From: FEB-35 sp050263095
GTDB taxonomy: Bacteria; Desulfobacterota; Deferrimicrobia; Deferrimicrobiales; Deferrimicrobiaceae
NCBI GenBank assembly: GCA_050263095.1
Contig: JBLNEW010000069.1
Span: 1-64,000, forward strand
Direction of reading: 5' to 3'
Length of the DNA: 64,000 nt
The stretch's first letter is position 1. Each line of letters starts with the position of its first letter. The translations under genes and the position numbers were made by a program. Below the pieces are notes generated by a model. The model was not told the origin of the DNA. It was given only the letters and a program-made list of their open reading frames with translations, and ran no database searches. Below are positions 36,246 to 45,143 of this stretch, piece by piece.

Positions 36246-36722
36246 CTAGGACTTGGTGGGTCGGTCGGTCGGTTCGGTGATCAGGGTCTTGATCTCCTCG
36301 ACGAACTGGCTCAGGTCCTTGAACTGGCGGTACACGGAGGCGAACCGGACGTAGGCGACGTCGTCCAGCTTCAGCAGCTCCCCCATCACGCGCCCGCCTA
36401 TTTCCACGGACGAGATTTCCTTTTCCCCGGATGCCTGGAATTCGCTCTCAAGGGTGTCCACCACCTTCTCGATCGTGGCGTAGCTTATCGGGCGCTTCTC
36501 GCAAGCCTTCAAGATCCCGCTTATGATCTTCTGTCGGTCGAAAGGCTCCCGGCGCCCGTCGCGCTTGACGACCAGGGGGAGCTCCTCCTCGATCCGCTCG
36601 TAAGTGGTGAACCTGCCGCGGCAGGACAGGCATTCCCGCCGCCTCCGGATGACGTCGCCATCCTTTCCGGCGCGGGAGTCGACCACCTTGTTGTCGACAT
36701 GGCCGCACCGCGGGCACTTCAA
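36246..36722 (-). CDS. nrdR: Transcriptional repressor NrdR
   Basis: 158-residue ATP/dATP-sensing repressor of ribonucleotide reductase genes. N-terminal zinc ribbon CPRCGHVDNKVVDSR...RRRECLSCRGRFTTYER and an ATP-cone domain (LVVKRDGRREPFDRQKIISGILKACEKRPI). Placement beside a dCMP deaminase links two parts of deoxynucleotide balance. The start overlaps by 4 bases with the deaminase stop... in transcription order the deaminase follows nrdR? No: the deaminase gene is upstream, and its stop overlaps this start (ATGA). Confidence 0.95.
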   Translation of the reverse strand: MKCPRCGHVDNKVVDSRAGKDGDVIRRRRECLSCRGRFTTYERIEEELPLVVKRDGRREPFDRQKIISGILKACEKRPISYATIEKVVDTLESEFQASGEKEISSVEIGGRVMGELLKLDDVAYVRFASVYRQFKDLSQFVEEIKTLITEPTDRPTKS

Positions 36723-37189
36723 GGCGCGCGCTCCTCCAAACGGACGAGTTCCATGCCGACTTCCTTGAGCATCTCGCCGGTAAGCGCGTCAGCGTACCCT
36801 TCCAGGTAGACGATCCGCCTGACCCCGGCGTTGATCAGCATCTTCGCGCAGATGATGCACGGAAGGTTAGTGCAGTAGAGGACCGCGCCCCGTATCGAGA
36901 CGCCGTGGAACGCGGCCTGGATTATCGCGTTTTGCTCGGCGTGAAGCCCGCGGCACAGCTCGTGCCGCTCGCCCGAAGGGACGTTGAGCCTCTCCCTCAG
37001 GCAGCCCGTCACCTCGCAATGCTCCACCCCCGAGGGGACGCCGTTGTACCCGGTGGCCAGCAGGCGGCGGTCCTTGACGAGCACGGCGCCCACGGCGCGC
37101 CGAAGGCACGAAGAGCGCCGGGAGGCAAGCCTGGCCATGTCCATGAAGTAGGTGTCCCAGTCGGGACGGGTGCGCGCGGCGGTCTTCAA
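36719..37189 (-). CDS. dCMP deaminase (ComEB-like cytidine/deoxycytidylate deaminase)
   Basis: 156-residue zinc deaminase that forms dUMP from dCMP for thymidylate synthesis. Visible: DTYFMDMARLASRRSSC at the N-terminus, the zinc site HAEQNAI and LPCIICAKMLINAGV, and the GYNGVPSG loop with a CEVTGCLRE second metal-binding group typical of dCMP deaminases. It is 3 bases downstream of glyA and overlaps the nrdR start (ATGA). Confidence 0.92.
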   Translation of the reverse strand: MKTAARTRPDWDTYFMDMARLASRRSSCLRRAVGAVLVKDRRLLATGYNGVPSGVEHCEVTGCLRERLNVPSGERHELCRGLHAEQNAIIQAAFHGVSIRGAVLYCTNLPCIICAKMLINAGVRRIVYLEGYADALTGEMLKEVGMELVRLEERAP

Positions 37190-37192
37190 CCG

Positions 37193-38455
37193 TCAGCTCC
37201 GGGCATAAGCCGCCAACAGGCCGGGGTAGAGCGGAAACGCCTCGCAGATGTCGCGCACGGCCGCCGCGACCCGCTTCTCCACGCCGGCGTCGCCGGGGGC
37301 CGAGAGGATGTCCGCGATCAGGTTACCGATCCGCTCCGTCTCCCGTTCTTTCATGCCGCGGGTGGTGATCGCCGGAGTGCCGGCACGGATGCCGCTCGTG
37401 ACGAAGGGGCTGCGCGTCTCGAACGGGACCGTGTTCTTGTTGACCGTGATCCCCACGCGGTCGAGCGCCTCCTGCGCATCCTTGCCGGTCAAGGGGGTAT
37501 CCTTCAGGTTGACCAGGAACAGGTGGTTGTCCGTCCCTCCGGATACGAGCCTGTAGCCGCGGCGCGCGATCGCCTCCGCCATCGCCTTGGCGTTGCGGAC
37601 GATCTGCTCCTGGTACTCCTTGAACCCGGGGCTCATCGCCTCCTTGAGAGCAACCGCCTTGGCCGCGATTACATGCATCAGCGGTCCGCCCTGGATGCCG
37701 GGGAAGATCGCCGAGTTGAGCTTCTTGGCCATCTCTTCGCGGCACATGATCATTCCCGCCCGGGGGCCCCGCAAAGTCTTGTGCGTGGTGGTGGTCACGA
37801 ACTCGCAATACGGGACCGGGTTCGGGTGGATGCCCACGGCGACGAGTCCCGCCACGTGGGCGATGTCGGCCATCAGCATGGCGCCCGTCTCATCCGCTAT
37901 CTCCCGGAAGGGGACAAAATCGATGGACCTGGGGTACGCGGACGCGCCGATGACGATCATCTTCGGCTTGTGCTTTATGGCCAGGTCGCGCACCTGGTCG
38001 AAGTCTATGGTCTCGGTGTCCTGCCGCACGCCGTACGGGACCACGTTGAACAGCTTCCCGGAGAAGTTGACGGGGCTGCCGTGCGTCAGGTGGCCGCCGT
38101 GGGAGAGGTTCATCCCCAGCATGGTGTCTCCCGGGGTCATGGCCGCCAGGTAGACCGCCATGTTGGCCTGCGAGCCCGAGTGCGGCTGGACGTTGACGTG
38201 CTCGGCCCCGAAGATCTTCTTCGCCCGTTCTATCGCCAGGGTCTCCGCCTGGTCGACGAACTCGCACCCGCCGTAATAGCGCTTGCCCGGGTACCCTTCC
38301 GCGTACTTGTTCGTCAGAATCGAACCCGTCGCCTCCAGCACCGCCTCGCTCACGAAGTTCTCCGACGGTATGAGCTCCAGGCCGTACGCCTGCCGCTCCG
38401 TCTCACGGCGTATCACATCGTAAATCTCGGGATCAACGGTCTTGAGTGTGGACAT
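37193..38455 (-). CDS. glyA: Serine hydroxymethyltransferase
   Basis: 420-residue PLP enzyme interconverting serine and glycine with tetrahydrofolate. Visible: LIPSENFVSEAVLEATGS, the YAEGYPGKRYYGGCE segment, MNLSHGGHLTHG and the PLP lysine in TTTHKTLRGPRAG. Normal length. It precedes the dCMP deaminase, so one-carbon supply and dUMP supply are neighbours. Confidence 0.97.
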   Translation of the reverse strand: MSTLKTVDPEIYDVIRRETERQAYGLELIPSENFVSEAVLEATGSILTNKYAEGYPGKRYYGGCEFVDQAETLAIERAKKIFGAEHVNVQPHSGSQANMAVYLAAMTPGDTMLGMNLSHGGHLTHGSPVNFSGKLFNVVPYGVRQDTETIDFDQVRDLAIKHKPKMIVIGASAYPRSIDFVPFREIADETGAMLMADIAHVAGLVAVGIHPNPVPYCEFVTTTTHKTLRGPRAGMIMCREEMAKKLNSAIFPGIQGGPLMHVIAAKAVALKEAMSPGFKEYQEQIVRNAKAMAEAIARRGYRLVSGGTDNHLFLVNLKDTPLTGKDAQEALDRVGITVNKNTVPFETRSPFVTSGIRAGTPAITTRGMKERETERIGNLIADILSAPGDAGVEKRVAAAVRDICEAFPLYPGLLAAYARS

Positions 38456-38474
38456 TATCTCGCCGCTCCTTTTC

Positions 38475-38945
38475 TCACGTCTGCATGCCCAGGCGTTTCT
38501 CCATGCTTACGATCTTTTCCACCCTCCTGGCGTGCCTCCCCCCCTCGAACGCTTCCGAAAGGAAGATGCGGAGGCGCGCAACAGCGGCCTCGACGGACAT
38601 GGTCCGCGAGCCGAAGATCGCCACGTTGGCGTCGTTGTGCAGGCGGGCGTGACGCGCCGTGAAGTCGTCGTACAGCAGGGCGGCGCGCACGTTGGGGAAC
38701 TTGTTCGCGGATATCGACATCCCGACGCCGGTCCCGCACACGAGCACGCCAAACGCCGCGCGGCCTCCGGAGACTCTCAGGGCGACCGCCTCCGCGTAAT
38801 CGGGGTAGTCCACCGATTCCGGCGTATCGGGCCCCAGGTCCTGCACCGCGTATCCCCATTCCGCGAGGGCGTCCCGCAGGCGGCGCCGCATCTCGAGGCC
38901 CGCGTGGTCGGACGCGAGCGCAACGGTCCGCCCCGCCCCGTTCAT
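38475..38945 (-). CDS. rpiB: Ribose 5-phosphate isomerase B
   Basis: 156-residue isomerase of the pentose phosphate pathway. Visible: ALASDHAGLEMRRRL, the active-site Cys in VLVCGTGVGMSISANK, and ARLHNDANV near the end of the fold. The ATG at 38945 is 4 bases after the fabF stop; the longer open frame upstream is a fabF shadow. The rpiB-glyA pairing is common in deltaproteobacteria. Confidence 0.95.
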   Translation of the reverse strand: MNGAGRTVALASDHAGLEMRRRLRDALAEWGYAVQDLGPDTPESVDYPDYAEAVALRVSGGRAAFGVLVCGTGVGMSISANKFPNVRAALLYDDFTARHARLHNDANVAIFGSRTMSVEAAVARLRIFLSEAFEGGRHARRVEKIVSMEKRLGMQT

Positions 38946-38949
38946 GCGC

Positions 38950-40188
38950 CTATCCCGCGAACCTGCCGAAGAGCAGGCAGGAGTTCGTCCCCCCGAAGCC
39001 GAACGAATTCGAGAGCGCATAACGGATCGGCCGGTTCCTGGCGGTGTTGGGCACATAGTCCAGGTCGCACTCCGGGTCGGGAGTCTCGTAGTTTATGGTC
39101 GGCGGGACCGCCCCGTCGCGCACCGCCAGAACGGAAAACACGCTCTCGATGGCGCCGGCCGCGCCCAGGAGATGCCCCGTCATCGACTTCGTGGAACTTA
39201 CCATCAGGCGAGAGGAGTGATCCTTGAAAACGGTCTTGATCGCCATCGTTTCGTAAAGGTCGTTGTAGGGCGTCGAGGTCCCGTGCGCGTTTATGTACTC
39301 CACGTCCCCGGGGTCGACCCGCCCGTCGGCGAGCGCAGCCTGCATGCAGCGCACGGCTCCCTCCCCTCCCGGGGCCGGCGCCGTTACGTGGTACGCATCC
39401 GCAGACGCGCCGTAGCCAAGCAGCTCGGCGTAGATCTTCGCTCCGCGCCGCTTCGCCGCCTCCAGCTCCTCCAGGATGAGCATGGCGGCGCCTTCCCCCA
39501 TGACGAATCCGTCGCGGTCCTTGTCGAACGGCCTGGACGCCGCCGCCGGATCGCCGTTGCGGGTGGACAGCGCTTTCATGGCGCAGAAACCCCCGAGGCC
39601 CATGGGAGTTATGGTCGACTCCGTCCCTCCGGCGATCACCGCGTCGCAGGCGCCGCGCCGTATCGCCTCCAGCGCCTCACCGATCGCGTGGCTGGATGCC
39701 GCGCACGCCGTGGTGGTCGTTATGTTGGGCCCCTTCGCCCCGTATTTCATGGCTATGTGGCCGGGCGCCAGGTTGGATATAAGCATAGGGATGAAGAAGG
39801 GGCTGATCTTGCGCGCCCCGCCCTCAAGATACGCCTTGTGGTAGTGCTCGAGCGTGCCCAGTCCCCCCAGGCCGCTGCCCACGAAAACGCCCGTTCTGGG
39901 ACCGGTCCTGTCGTCGAGGCTCAAACCCGCATCCGCCATGGCGAGGTGGGCCGCGGCCATGGCTATCTGGATGAACGGATCCATCCGCTTTATCTCTTTC
40001 CGGTCGACGAAGTCCTCGGGATTGAACCCCTTGACCTCGGCGGCGATTCTCGTCGGGAATTCGGCCGTGTCGAACTTCGTTATATGCGATACGCCGGACC
40101 GGCCGGCGAGTATCGCCTCCCAGGTCGGCGCCACGCCTATCCCGAGCGGCGTCACCGCCCCCATTCCTGTCACCACCACTCTACGCAT
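38950..40188 (-). CDS. fabF: Beta-ketoacyl-[acyl-carrier-protein] synthase II
   Basis: 412-residue condensing enzyme of fatty acid elongation. The catalytic Cys lies in TTTACAASSHAIGEAL and the two His in NAHGTSTPYND and TKSMTGHLLGAAGA. The start RRVVVTGMGAVTPLG is canonical. 69 bases separate it from acpP, with a stem-loop in between. Confidence 0.97.
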   Translation of the reverse strand: MRRVVVTGMGAVTPLGIGVAPTWEAILAGRSGVSHITKFDTAEFPTRIAAEVKGFNPEDFVDRKEIKRMDPFIQIAMAAAHLAMADAGLSLDDRTGPRTGVFVGSGLGGLGTLEHYHKAYLEGGARKISPFFIPMLISNLAPGHIAMKYGAKGPNITTTTACAASSHAIGEALEAIRRGACDAVIAGGTESTITPMGLGGFCAMKALSTRNGDPAAASRPFDKDRDGFVMGEGAAMLILEELEAAKRRGAKIYAELLGYGASADAYHVTAPAPGGEGAVRCMQAALADGRVDPGDVEYINAHGTSTPYNDLYETMAIKTVFKDHSSRLMVSSTKSMTGHLLGAAGAIESVFSVLAVRDGAVPPTINYETPDPECDLDYVPNTARNRPIRYALSNSFGFGGTNSCLLFGRFAG

Positions 40189-40216
40189 CCGTCTACCTTC
40201 CCGTCGCGGACCGCGT

Positions 40217-40240
40217 CCGCCGGTCCCTTTCCGCCGGCGG
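40217..40240. repeat. Stem-loop between acpP and fabF
   Basis: CCGCCGG at 40217-40223 pairs with CCGGCGG at 40234-40240 over a 10-base loop. There is no U-tract on the gene strand, so it is not a classic terminator; it could protect the acpP mRNA 3' end or damp read-through into fabF. Confidence 0.5.
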
Positions 40241-40257
40241 ATCGAGCGGATCCATCG

Positions 40258-40491
<234 letters not shown>

Positions 40492-40521
40492 CTGCGGTCC
40501 TCCCTTCCTTTTAATATATTC

Positions 40522-41265
40522 TCACATGTACAGTCCGCCGTTGATCCCGATCACCTGCCCGGTGACGTAGCCCGCCCCGTCCGACGCCAGGTACAGCGCA
40601 AGCTCCGCAACTTCCTCTGGGGCGGCAAACCTCTTGAGGGGAATCTGCTCCATGAACGCCTTCTGCACAGCGTCCGGAAGTCCCGCCGTCATGGCCGTCG
40701 TTATGAATCCGGGCGCTATGGCGTTGACCGTGATCCCCCGCGAGCCGAGCTCGCGAGCCATAGACTTCGTGAAACCCGCTATCCCGGCCTTCGCCGCGGA
40801 ATAGTTCGACTGGCCCGCGTTCCCCATCGACCCCACGACCGAGCTCATGTTGATGATCCGTCCGCCCCTCTGCCTGATCATGTGCCGCGACACGGCTTTC
40901 GTCAGGAGGAACGTGCCTTTCAGGTTCGTCCGGACGACCGCGTCGAATTCCTCCTCGCTCATGCGCATCAGCAGGTTGTCCCTGGTGATCCCGGCGTTGT
41001 TGACCAGTATGTCGATCCGGCCCAGGGCGGCGATCACGGCGGCGACCGCGCGGTCGACCTGCGCCGCGTCCCCGACGTCGAACATCTCCACCCTGCCCCT
41101 TCCCCCGTTCCTCTCTATGCCTGCCAGCGTCTCCCGGGCGGCGGCCTCGTTCGCAACGTCGCTTATGACCACCGCGGCCCCTTCCGCGGCGAACAGCTCC
41201 ACCATGGATTTGCCGATCCCGCGCGCGGATCCGGTTACGAGCGCGACCTTGTCCGCAAGACGCAT
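40522..41265 (-). CDS. fabG: 3-oxoacyl-[acyl-carrier-protein] reductase
   Basis: 247-residue short-chain dehydrogenase using NADPH. Visible: cofactor loop VTGSARGIGKS, NNAG motif in ILVNNAGITRDN, the catalytic Ser-Tyr-Lys with NYSAAKAG, and IAPGFITTAM. Standard length. 63 bases after fabD. Confidence 0.96.
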   Translation of the reverse strand: MRLADKVALVTGSARGIGKSMVELFAAEGAAVVISDVANEAAARETLAGIERNGGRGRVEMFDVGDAAQVDRAVAAVIAALGRIDILVNNAGITRDNLLMRMSEEEFDAVVRTNLKGTFLLTKAVSRHMIRQRGGRIINMSSVVGSMGNAGQSNYSAAKAGIAGFTKSMARELGSRGITVNAIAPGFITTAMTAGLPDAVQKAFMEQIPLKRFAAPEEVAELALYLASDGAGYVTGQVIGINGGLYM

Positions 41266-41328
41266 GGCCTTTAATCCCCCTTCCCGAAGTTCATACCTTC
41301 AATGGAGCCGGTCGTTCAAGAGAAAACT

Positions 41329-42261
41329 TCACCCGGCGAGCGCGCGGACGCCGGCAAGGTCGCCGGGGGCGCAAAACGCCGCTACGCCGGCGTCGCGGTC
41401 GATCCTGCGCAGAAGGCCGGAGAGAACCTTCCCGGGCCCCACTTCCAGGAACGTGTCGGCGCCCATGGCGCGCATCTTCCGTATGCATTCCTCCCAGCGC
41501 ACCGGGGCCACGATCTGGCGGATGAGCAATTCGGCCGCCGGCGCGGCATCGGCATACGGCTCCGCGGTGACGTTCGCCACCACGGGGAACCTGAACGGCC
41601 GCTGCGCCAGCGCGAGCAGCTCCGGGGCCAGCCGGTCGGCCGCCGGCCGCATCAGCGAGCAGTGGAAGGGCGCGCTGACCGCGAGCGGAAGCGCCCTCTT
41701 GGCTCCCGCCGACCTCGCCGCCTCGCACGCCGCTTGCACCGCGGCGGCGCTGCCTGAAATCACGACCTGGTCCCCGCCGTTGAAGTTCGCGGGCTCGACG
41801 ACGCCCTTCACGGCGCCCGCGCGGCATGCCGCCTCCACCCCCTCCGGCGCAAGCCCGATCAGCGCCGCCATCGCGCCTTCGCCGACTTTCACGGCCTCCT
41901 GCATGTACCTTCCCCTGGATCGAAGGACCCGGGCCGCGTCCCCGGCGGACAGCGCGCCGGATGCGACCAGGGCGGAGTATTCACCCAGCGAATGGCCGGC
42001 CGCGCACATCGGCCGGATCCCGGTTTCCGCCTCCAGCACGCGGAACGCCGCGACGCTTACCGTGAAGATCGCGGGCTGCGTATTCTCGGTCAGGCGCAGC
42101 TCGTCCTCGGAGCCGCGGAAGCACAGCTCGGCCAGATCCATCCCGGCCGCGCCGGACGCCTCCGCGAACACGGCGCGCGCGGCGGGAAACGCTTCGTACA
42201 GTTCCTTCCCCATCCCGGCGAACTGGGACGCCTGTCCCGGAAAGAGGAGACCGATCCCCAT
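41329..42261 (-). CDS. fabD: Malonyl-CoA-[acyl-carrier-protein] transacylase
   Basis: 310-residue acyltransferase loading malonyl onto ACP. Visible: LLFPGQASQFAGMGKEL, the nucleophile Ser in CAAGHSLGEYSALVASG (S91), the catalytic His in VSAPFHCSLM (H200) and GPGKVLSGL. The ATG at 42261 is preceded by GAGGGGAG; the much longer frame upstream runs out of frame through fabH. 11 bases after fabH. Confidence 0.96.
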   Translation of the reverse strand: MGIGLLFPGQASQFAGMGKELYEAFPAARAVFAEASGAAGMDLAELCFRGSEDELRLTENTQPAIFTVSVAAFRVLEAETGIRPMCAAGHSLGEYSALVASGALSAGDAARVLRSRGRYMQEAVKVGEGAMAALIGLAPEGVEAACRAGAVKGVVEPANFNGGDQVVISGSAAAVQAACEAARSAGAKRALPLAVSAPFHCSLMRPAADRLAPELLALAQRPFRFPVVANVTAEPYADAAPAAELLIRQIVAPVRWEECIRKMRAMGADTFLEVGPGKVLSGLLRRIDRDAGVAAFCAPGDLAGVRALAG

Positions 42262-42272
42262 GGAGGCTCCCC

Positions 42273-43250
42273 TCACATCCGGATGAGCGCGGAGCCCCAT
42301 GTAAGCCCGCCGCCGAATGCGGCAAGGAGCACCAGGTCGCCCTTGGAATAACGTCCCTTCTCCCGCGCTTCCGCCAGCGCGATCGGAATGGACGCCGCGG
42401 ATGTGTTGCCGTAGCGCTCCAGGTTGACGAACACCTTTTCCTCGGAGATCCCCATCCGCTTCCCGACCGCGTTGATGATCCGCAGGTTGGCCTGATGAGG
42501 GACGAAGAGATCCACATCCCCGATTCCGACGCCGTTCCTCGACAGCGCTTCCTGGCACACCTCTGCCAATCTCGTCACGGCGAGCTTGAATACTTCGTTG
42601 CCCGTCATCCTGATGAAATTCGTCCGGACCTTCGTTGTCCCCGGGATGAAGGGTTCGACCGTGCCTCCGCCCGGGCAGTGAATCAGCTCCCACAGGTTGC
42701 CGTCCGAGTGGAGATGGCAGCTCAAGACCCCCTCCCCGTCGTCGCATTCCGAAACCACGACCGCCCCCGCACCGTCGCCGAAAAGGATGCACGTGGCGCG
42801 GTCCGTGTAGTCCGTAACGGAAGAAAGTATCTCCGATCCCACGACCAGGCCCTTTTTCCCGCGCCCCGCCCGGATCAGCGAATCGGCCACCGTGAGCGAA
42901 TATACGAATCCGGAACACGCCGCGTTCAAGTCCAGCCCGAACGCGCGGTTGGCTCCCAGTTTCATCTGGAGGAAGCAGGCCGTGGAAGGCAGCGGCATGT
43001 CGGGGGTGCAGGTCCCGACCACGACGAAGTCCAGCTCGTCTGCATCGATTCCCGCATCCTCGAGCGCACGGCGGGCCGCCTCCAGGCTCAAGTCGGAGTT
43101 CGCCGTTCCGGGCTTGGCGATCCGGCGCTCCTTGATCCCGGTCCGCGTGGAAATCCACGCGTCGTTCGTGTCGACCATCTTTTCGAGTTCGTCGTTGCCG
43201 AGTATTTTCGGCGGGGCATACGCCCCCACGCCGATAATTTTGGATCCCAC
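42273..43250 (-). CDS. fabH: Beta-ketoacyl-[acyl-carrier-protein] synthase III
   Basis: 325-residue initiating condensing enzyme. Catalytic Cys in LNAACSGFVYSL, His in VPHQANLRIINAVGKRMG, and Asn in RYGNTSAASIPIAL. The N-terminus (IIGVGAYAPPKILGNDELEKMVDTND) is canonical. 32 bases after plsX. Confidence 0.97.
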   Translation of the reverse strand: MGSKIIGVGAYAPPKILGNDELEKMVDTNDAWISTRTGIKERRIAKPGTANSDLSLEAARRALEDAGIDADELDFVVVGTCTPDMPLPSTACFLQMKLGANRAFGLDLNAACSGFVYSLTVADSLIRAGRGKKGLVVGSEILSSVTDYTDRATCILFGDGAGAVVVSECDDGEGVLSCHLHSDGNLWELIHCPGGGTVEPFIPGTTKVRTNFIRMTGNEVFKLAVTRLAEVCQEALSRNGVGIGDVDLFVPHQANLRIINAVGKRMGISEEKVFVNLERYGNTSAASIPIALAEAREKGRYSKGDLVLLAAFGGGLTWGSALIRM

Positions 43251-43282
43251 CTTTCCCCCCCCCGCCGCTTAAGGCCCCCGCC

Positions 43283-44305
43283 CTATTCCGCGGCCGATTC
43301 CTCGCTCCGCTCGCGACCGCCCCGCGCGACCAATACGGCAATTTCCTCTTCGACGCCGCACCGGTGGAGCGACCCTGCGGAACGGATCGCGTTCTTGATT
43401 GCTTTCGCATCGGATGCGCCGTGGCATATCACGACCCCGCCCTTGACCCCGAGCAGCGGCGCTCCGCCGTATTCCGTATAATCCATCCTCTTCCTGACCT
43501 CGCGAATCGCCCCGCCAGCCAGCAGGACGCCCAGCTTCGCCATCGAGGATTTCGCTATCTCGTTCTTGAGGAATTGCCCCAGGGCGGATGCCATCCCCTC
43601 CATCGTCTTCAGGGCGACGTTTCCGACGAATCCGTCGCATACGAATACGTCCGCCTTGCCGACGAAAAAATCGCGCCCCTCGACGTTCCCCACGAAGTTC
43701 AAGCCCGTCTTCCTGAACAGCGCGCCCGTTTCGCGCGTAAGGTCGGTCCCCTTCGAATCCTCCTCGCCGATGCTGACGAGGCCGATCCGGGGATGGGCTA
43801 TGCCGACGATCTTTTTTGCGTACGCGTCTCCCATGAGGCCGAACTGCACGAGGTGGGCGGGTTTGCATCCGACGTTCGCCCCCGCGTCGATCAATACGAT
43901 CGGCCCCGAAGGGGTCGGGATCGTGGCCGTTATCGCCGGCCGGTCGATCCCCCGTATCTTCCGCAAAACATACAGCGCCCCGGCCATCACCGCGCCGGAA
44001 TTCCCCGCGCTGACGAACGCGGTGGCAGCCCCTTGCGCCACCAGGTTCAATCCCACGCGGATGGAGGAATGCTTCTTCTTCCTGATGGCCACGCCCGGGA
44101 CCTCGCACATCTCTACGACCTCGGACGCGTGAACCACCTCGATCCTGCGCTCGCCTGTTCCCAGGGAGCGCAGCTCGTCCCGGATAAGCTCCTCCCGCCC
44201 CACCAGCACGACAGGAATATCGGTCTCCTGCGATGCCTGGACCGCCCCCCGGATCACCTCCAGCGGGGCGTGATCCCCCCCCATCGCGTCGACTGCAATT
44301 TTCAT
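43283..44305 (-). CDS. plsX: Phosphate acyltransferase PlsX
   Basis: 340-residue enzyme making acyl-phosphate from acyl-ACP for phospholipid synthesis. It begins KIAVDAMGGDHAPLEVIRGAV and shows AKSSMAKLGVLLAGGAIREVRKRMDYTEYGGAPLLGVKG near the C-terminus, both diagnostic. It sits between rpmF and fabH, the near-universal order. Confidence 0.96.
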   Translation of the reverse strand: MKIAVDAMGGDHAPLEVIRGAVQASQETDIPVVLVGREELIRDELRSLGTGERRIEVVHASEVVEMCEVPGVAIRKKKHSSIRVGLNLVAQGAATAFVSAGNSGAVMAGALYVLRKIRGIDRPAITATIPTPSGPIVLIDAGANVGCKPAHLVQFGLMGDAYAKKIVGIAHPRIGLVSIGEEDSKGTDLTRETGALFRKTGLNFVGNVEGRDFFVGKADVFVCDGFVGNVALKTMEGMASALGQFLKNEIAKSSMAKLGVLLAGGAIREVRKRMDYTEYGGAPLLGVKGGVVICHGASDAKAIKNAIRSAGSLHRCGVEEEIAVLVARGGRERSEESAAE

Positions 44306-44327
44306 CCGAGGAAGGCTTTAAAGACCG

Positions 44328-44504
44328 TCAGTCCTTCGCAACGACTTCCCGGCCTTTGTAGGTCCCGCAATTGGGGCACACGGCATGCGGACGCTTTACC
44401 TGCTTGCACTGCGGGCAAATGCTCCTTGCGGGATTGGCGAGCTTCTTGTGAGTCCGCCGCTTGTCCCTGCGGCATTTCGATCCCCGTCTCTTGGGATTCG
44501 GCAT
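44328..44504 (-). CDS. rpmF: 50S ribosomal protein L32
   Basis: 58-residue zinc-type L32. The protein starts PNPKRRGSKCRRDKRRTHKK and has two CxxC pairs, C30-x2-C33 and C43-x2-C46, so this is the zinc-binding (C+) form. Found directly in the sequence: ATG at 44504, TGA at 44328-44330. It lies between yceD (3-base gap) and plsX (22-base gap), its usual location. Confidence 0.95.
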   Translation of the reverse strand: MPNPKRRGSKCRRDKRRTHKKLANPARSICPQCKQVKRPHAVCPNCGTYKGREVVAKD

Positions 44505-44507
44505 CCT

Positions 44508-45056
44508 CTACTCCTTTTCTTTCTTCAAGTTCTTCAATGCGGCGAACGGCCCGGCGGCCTGCGGCTCCGGGCAGTTGCACTCCGCGCGATTGCGGTTGCC
44601 GCCGCAAGTCGGGCAAACCCCCCGGCAATCCTCCGAGCAGAGGATCTTGACCGGCAGGGCCAGCGCAACCTGCTCCCAGAACAGGTCGTTCACCTCGACC
44701 CCGGCCCCGTCGTAGAAGCCGATGTCCAGGTCGTCCTCGTGCAGCTCCACGTTCGTCGCCCCGGCGGGACCCTTGTCGCGGGGGACCAGTATCGTGGAAA
44801 ACTCTTTCTCCAGAGTGACAGATGTCGCCTCGGTGCAGCGGTCGCAGGAAGCTTCTCCCTCCGCCACAAATGACCCGCTCGCAAAGAGATTTCGCCCCTC
44901 GAGCGTCAGGACCAGGCCGGCGGAAACCATCCGGCAGGTCCGCAGGGGGTAAGGATCCATGCCTTCCAGGATCTTGGGGATCCAGGCACGCCCCCTGTTC
45001 GCGACGACGTCGAGCCCCTCCCGGTGAATCTCGGATATTTTAATGTACAAGGACAA
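44508..45056 (-). CDS. yceD: YceD family protein (DUF177)
   Basis: 182-residue protein paired with L32 in almost all bacteria and linked to 23S rRNA / ribosome assembly. Visible: SFVAEGEASCDRCTEATSVTLE with a CxxC, and a C-terminal cysteine cluster (CSEDCRGVCPTCGGN, CNCPEPQ). No ATG is available; TTG codons at 45056 and 45050 are both possible, with GGAG just upstream. First gene of the directon under a strong sigma-70 promoter. Confidence 0.9.
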   Translation of the reverse strand: MSLYIKISEIHREGLDVVANRGRAWIPKILEGMDPYPLRTCRMVSAGLVLTLEGRNLFASGSFVAEGEASCDRCTEATSVTLEKEFSTILVPRDKGPAGATNVELHEDDLDIGFYDGAGVEVNDLFWEQVALALPVKILCSEDCRGVCPTCGGNRNRAECNCPEPQAAGPFAALKNLKKEKE

Positions 45057-45080
45057 ACTTCTCCGAAAATTGAAAAAGAT

Positions 45081-45109
45081 ACTATAGGAAACCCGGAAAC
45101 GCCTGTCAA
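45081..45109 (-). promoter_or_regulatory. Sigma-70 promoter of the yceD-rpmF-plsX-fab operon
   Basis: Minus strand TTGACA (45104-45109), exactly 17 bases, then TATAGT (45081-45086). Transcription should start near 45074, about 18 bases before the TTG start of yceD. No FapR-like or FadR-like operator was recognised. Confidence 0.8.
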
Positions 45110-45143
45110 TCGCGAATATTCCTCAATATGATAACATATATGC

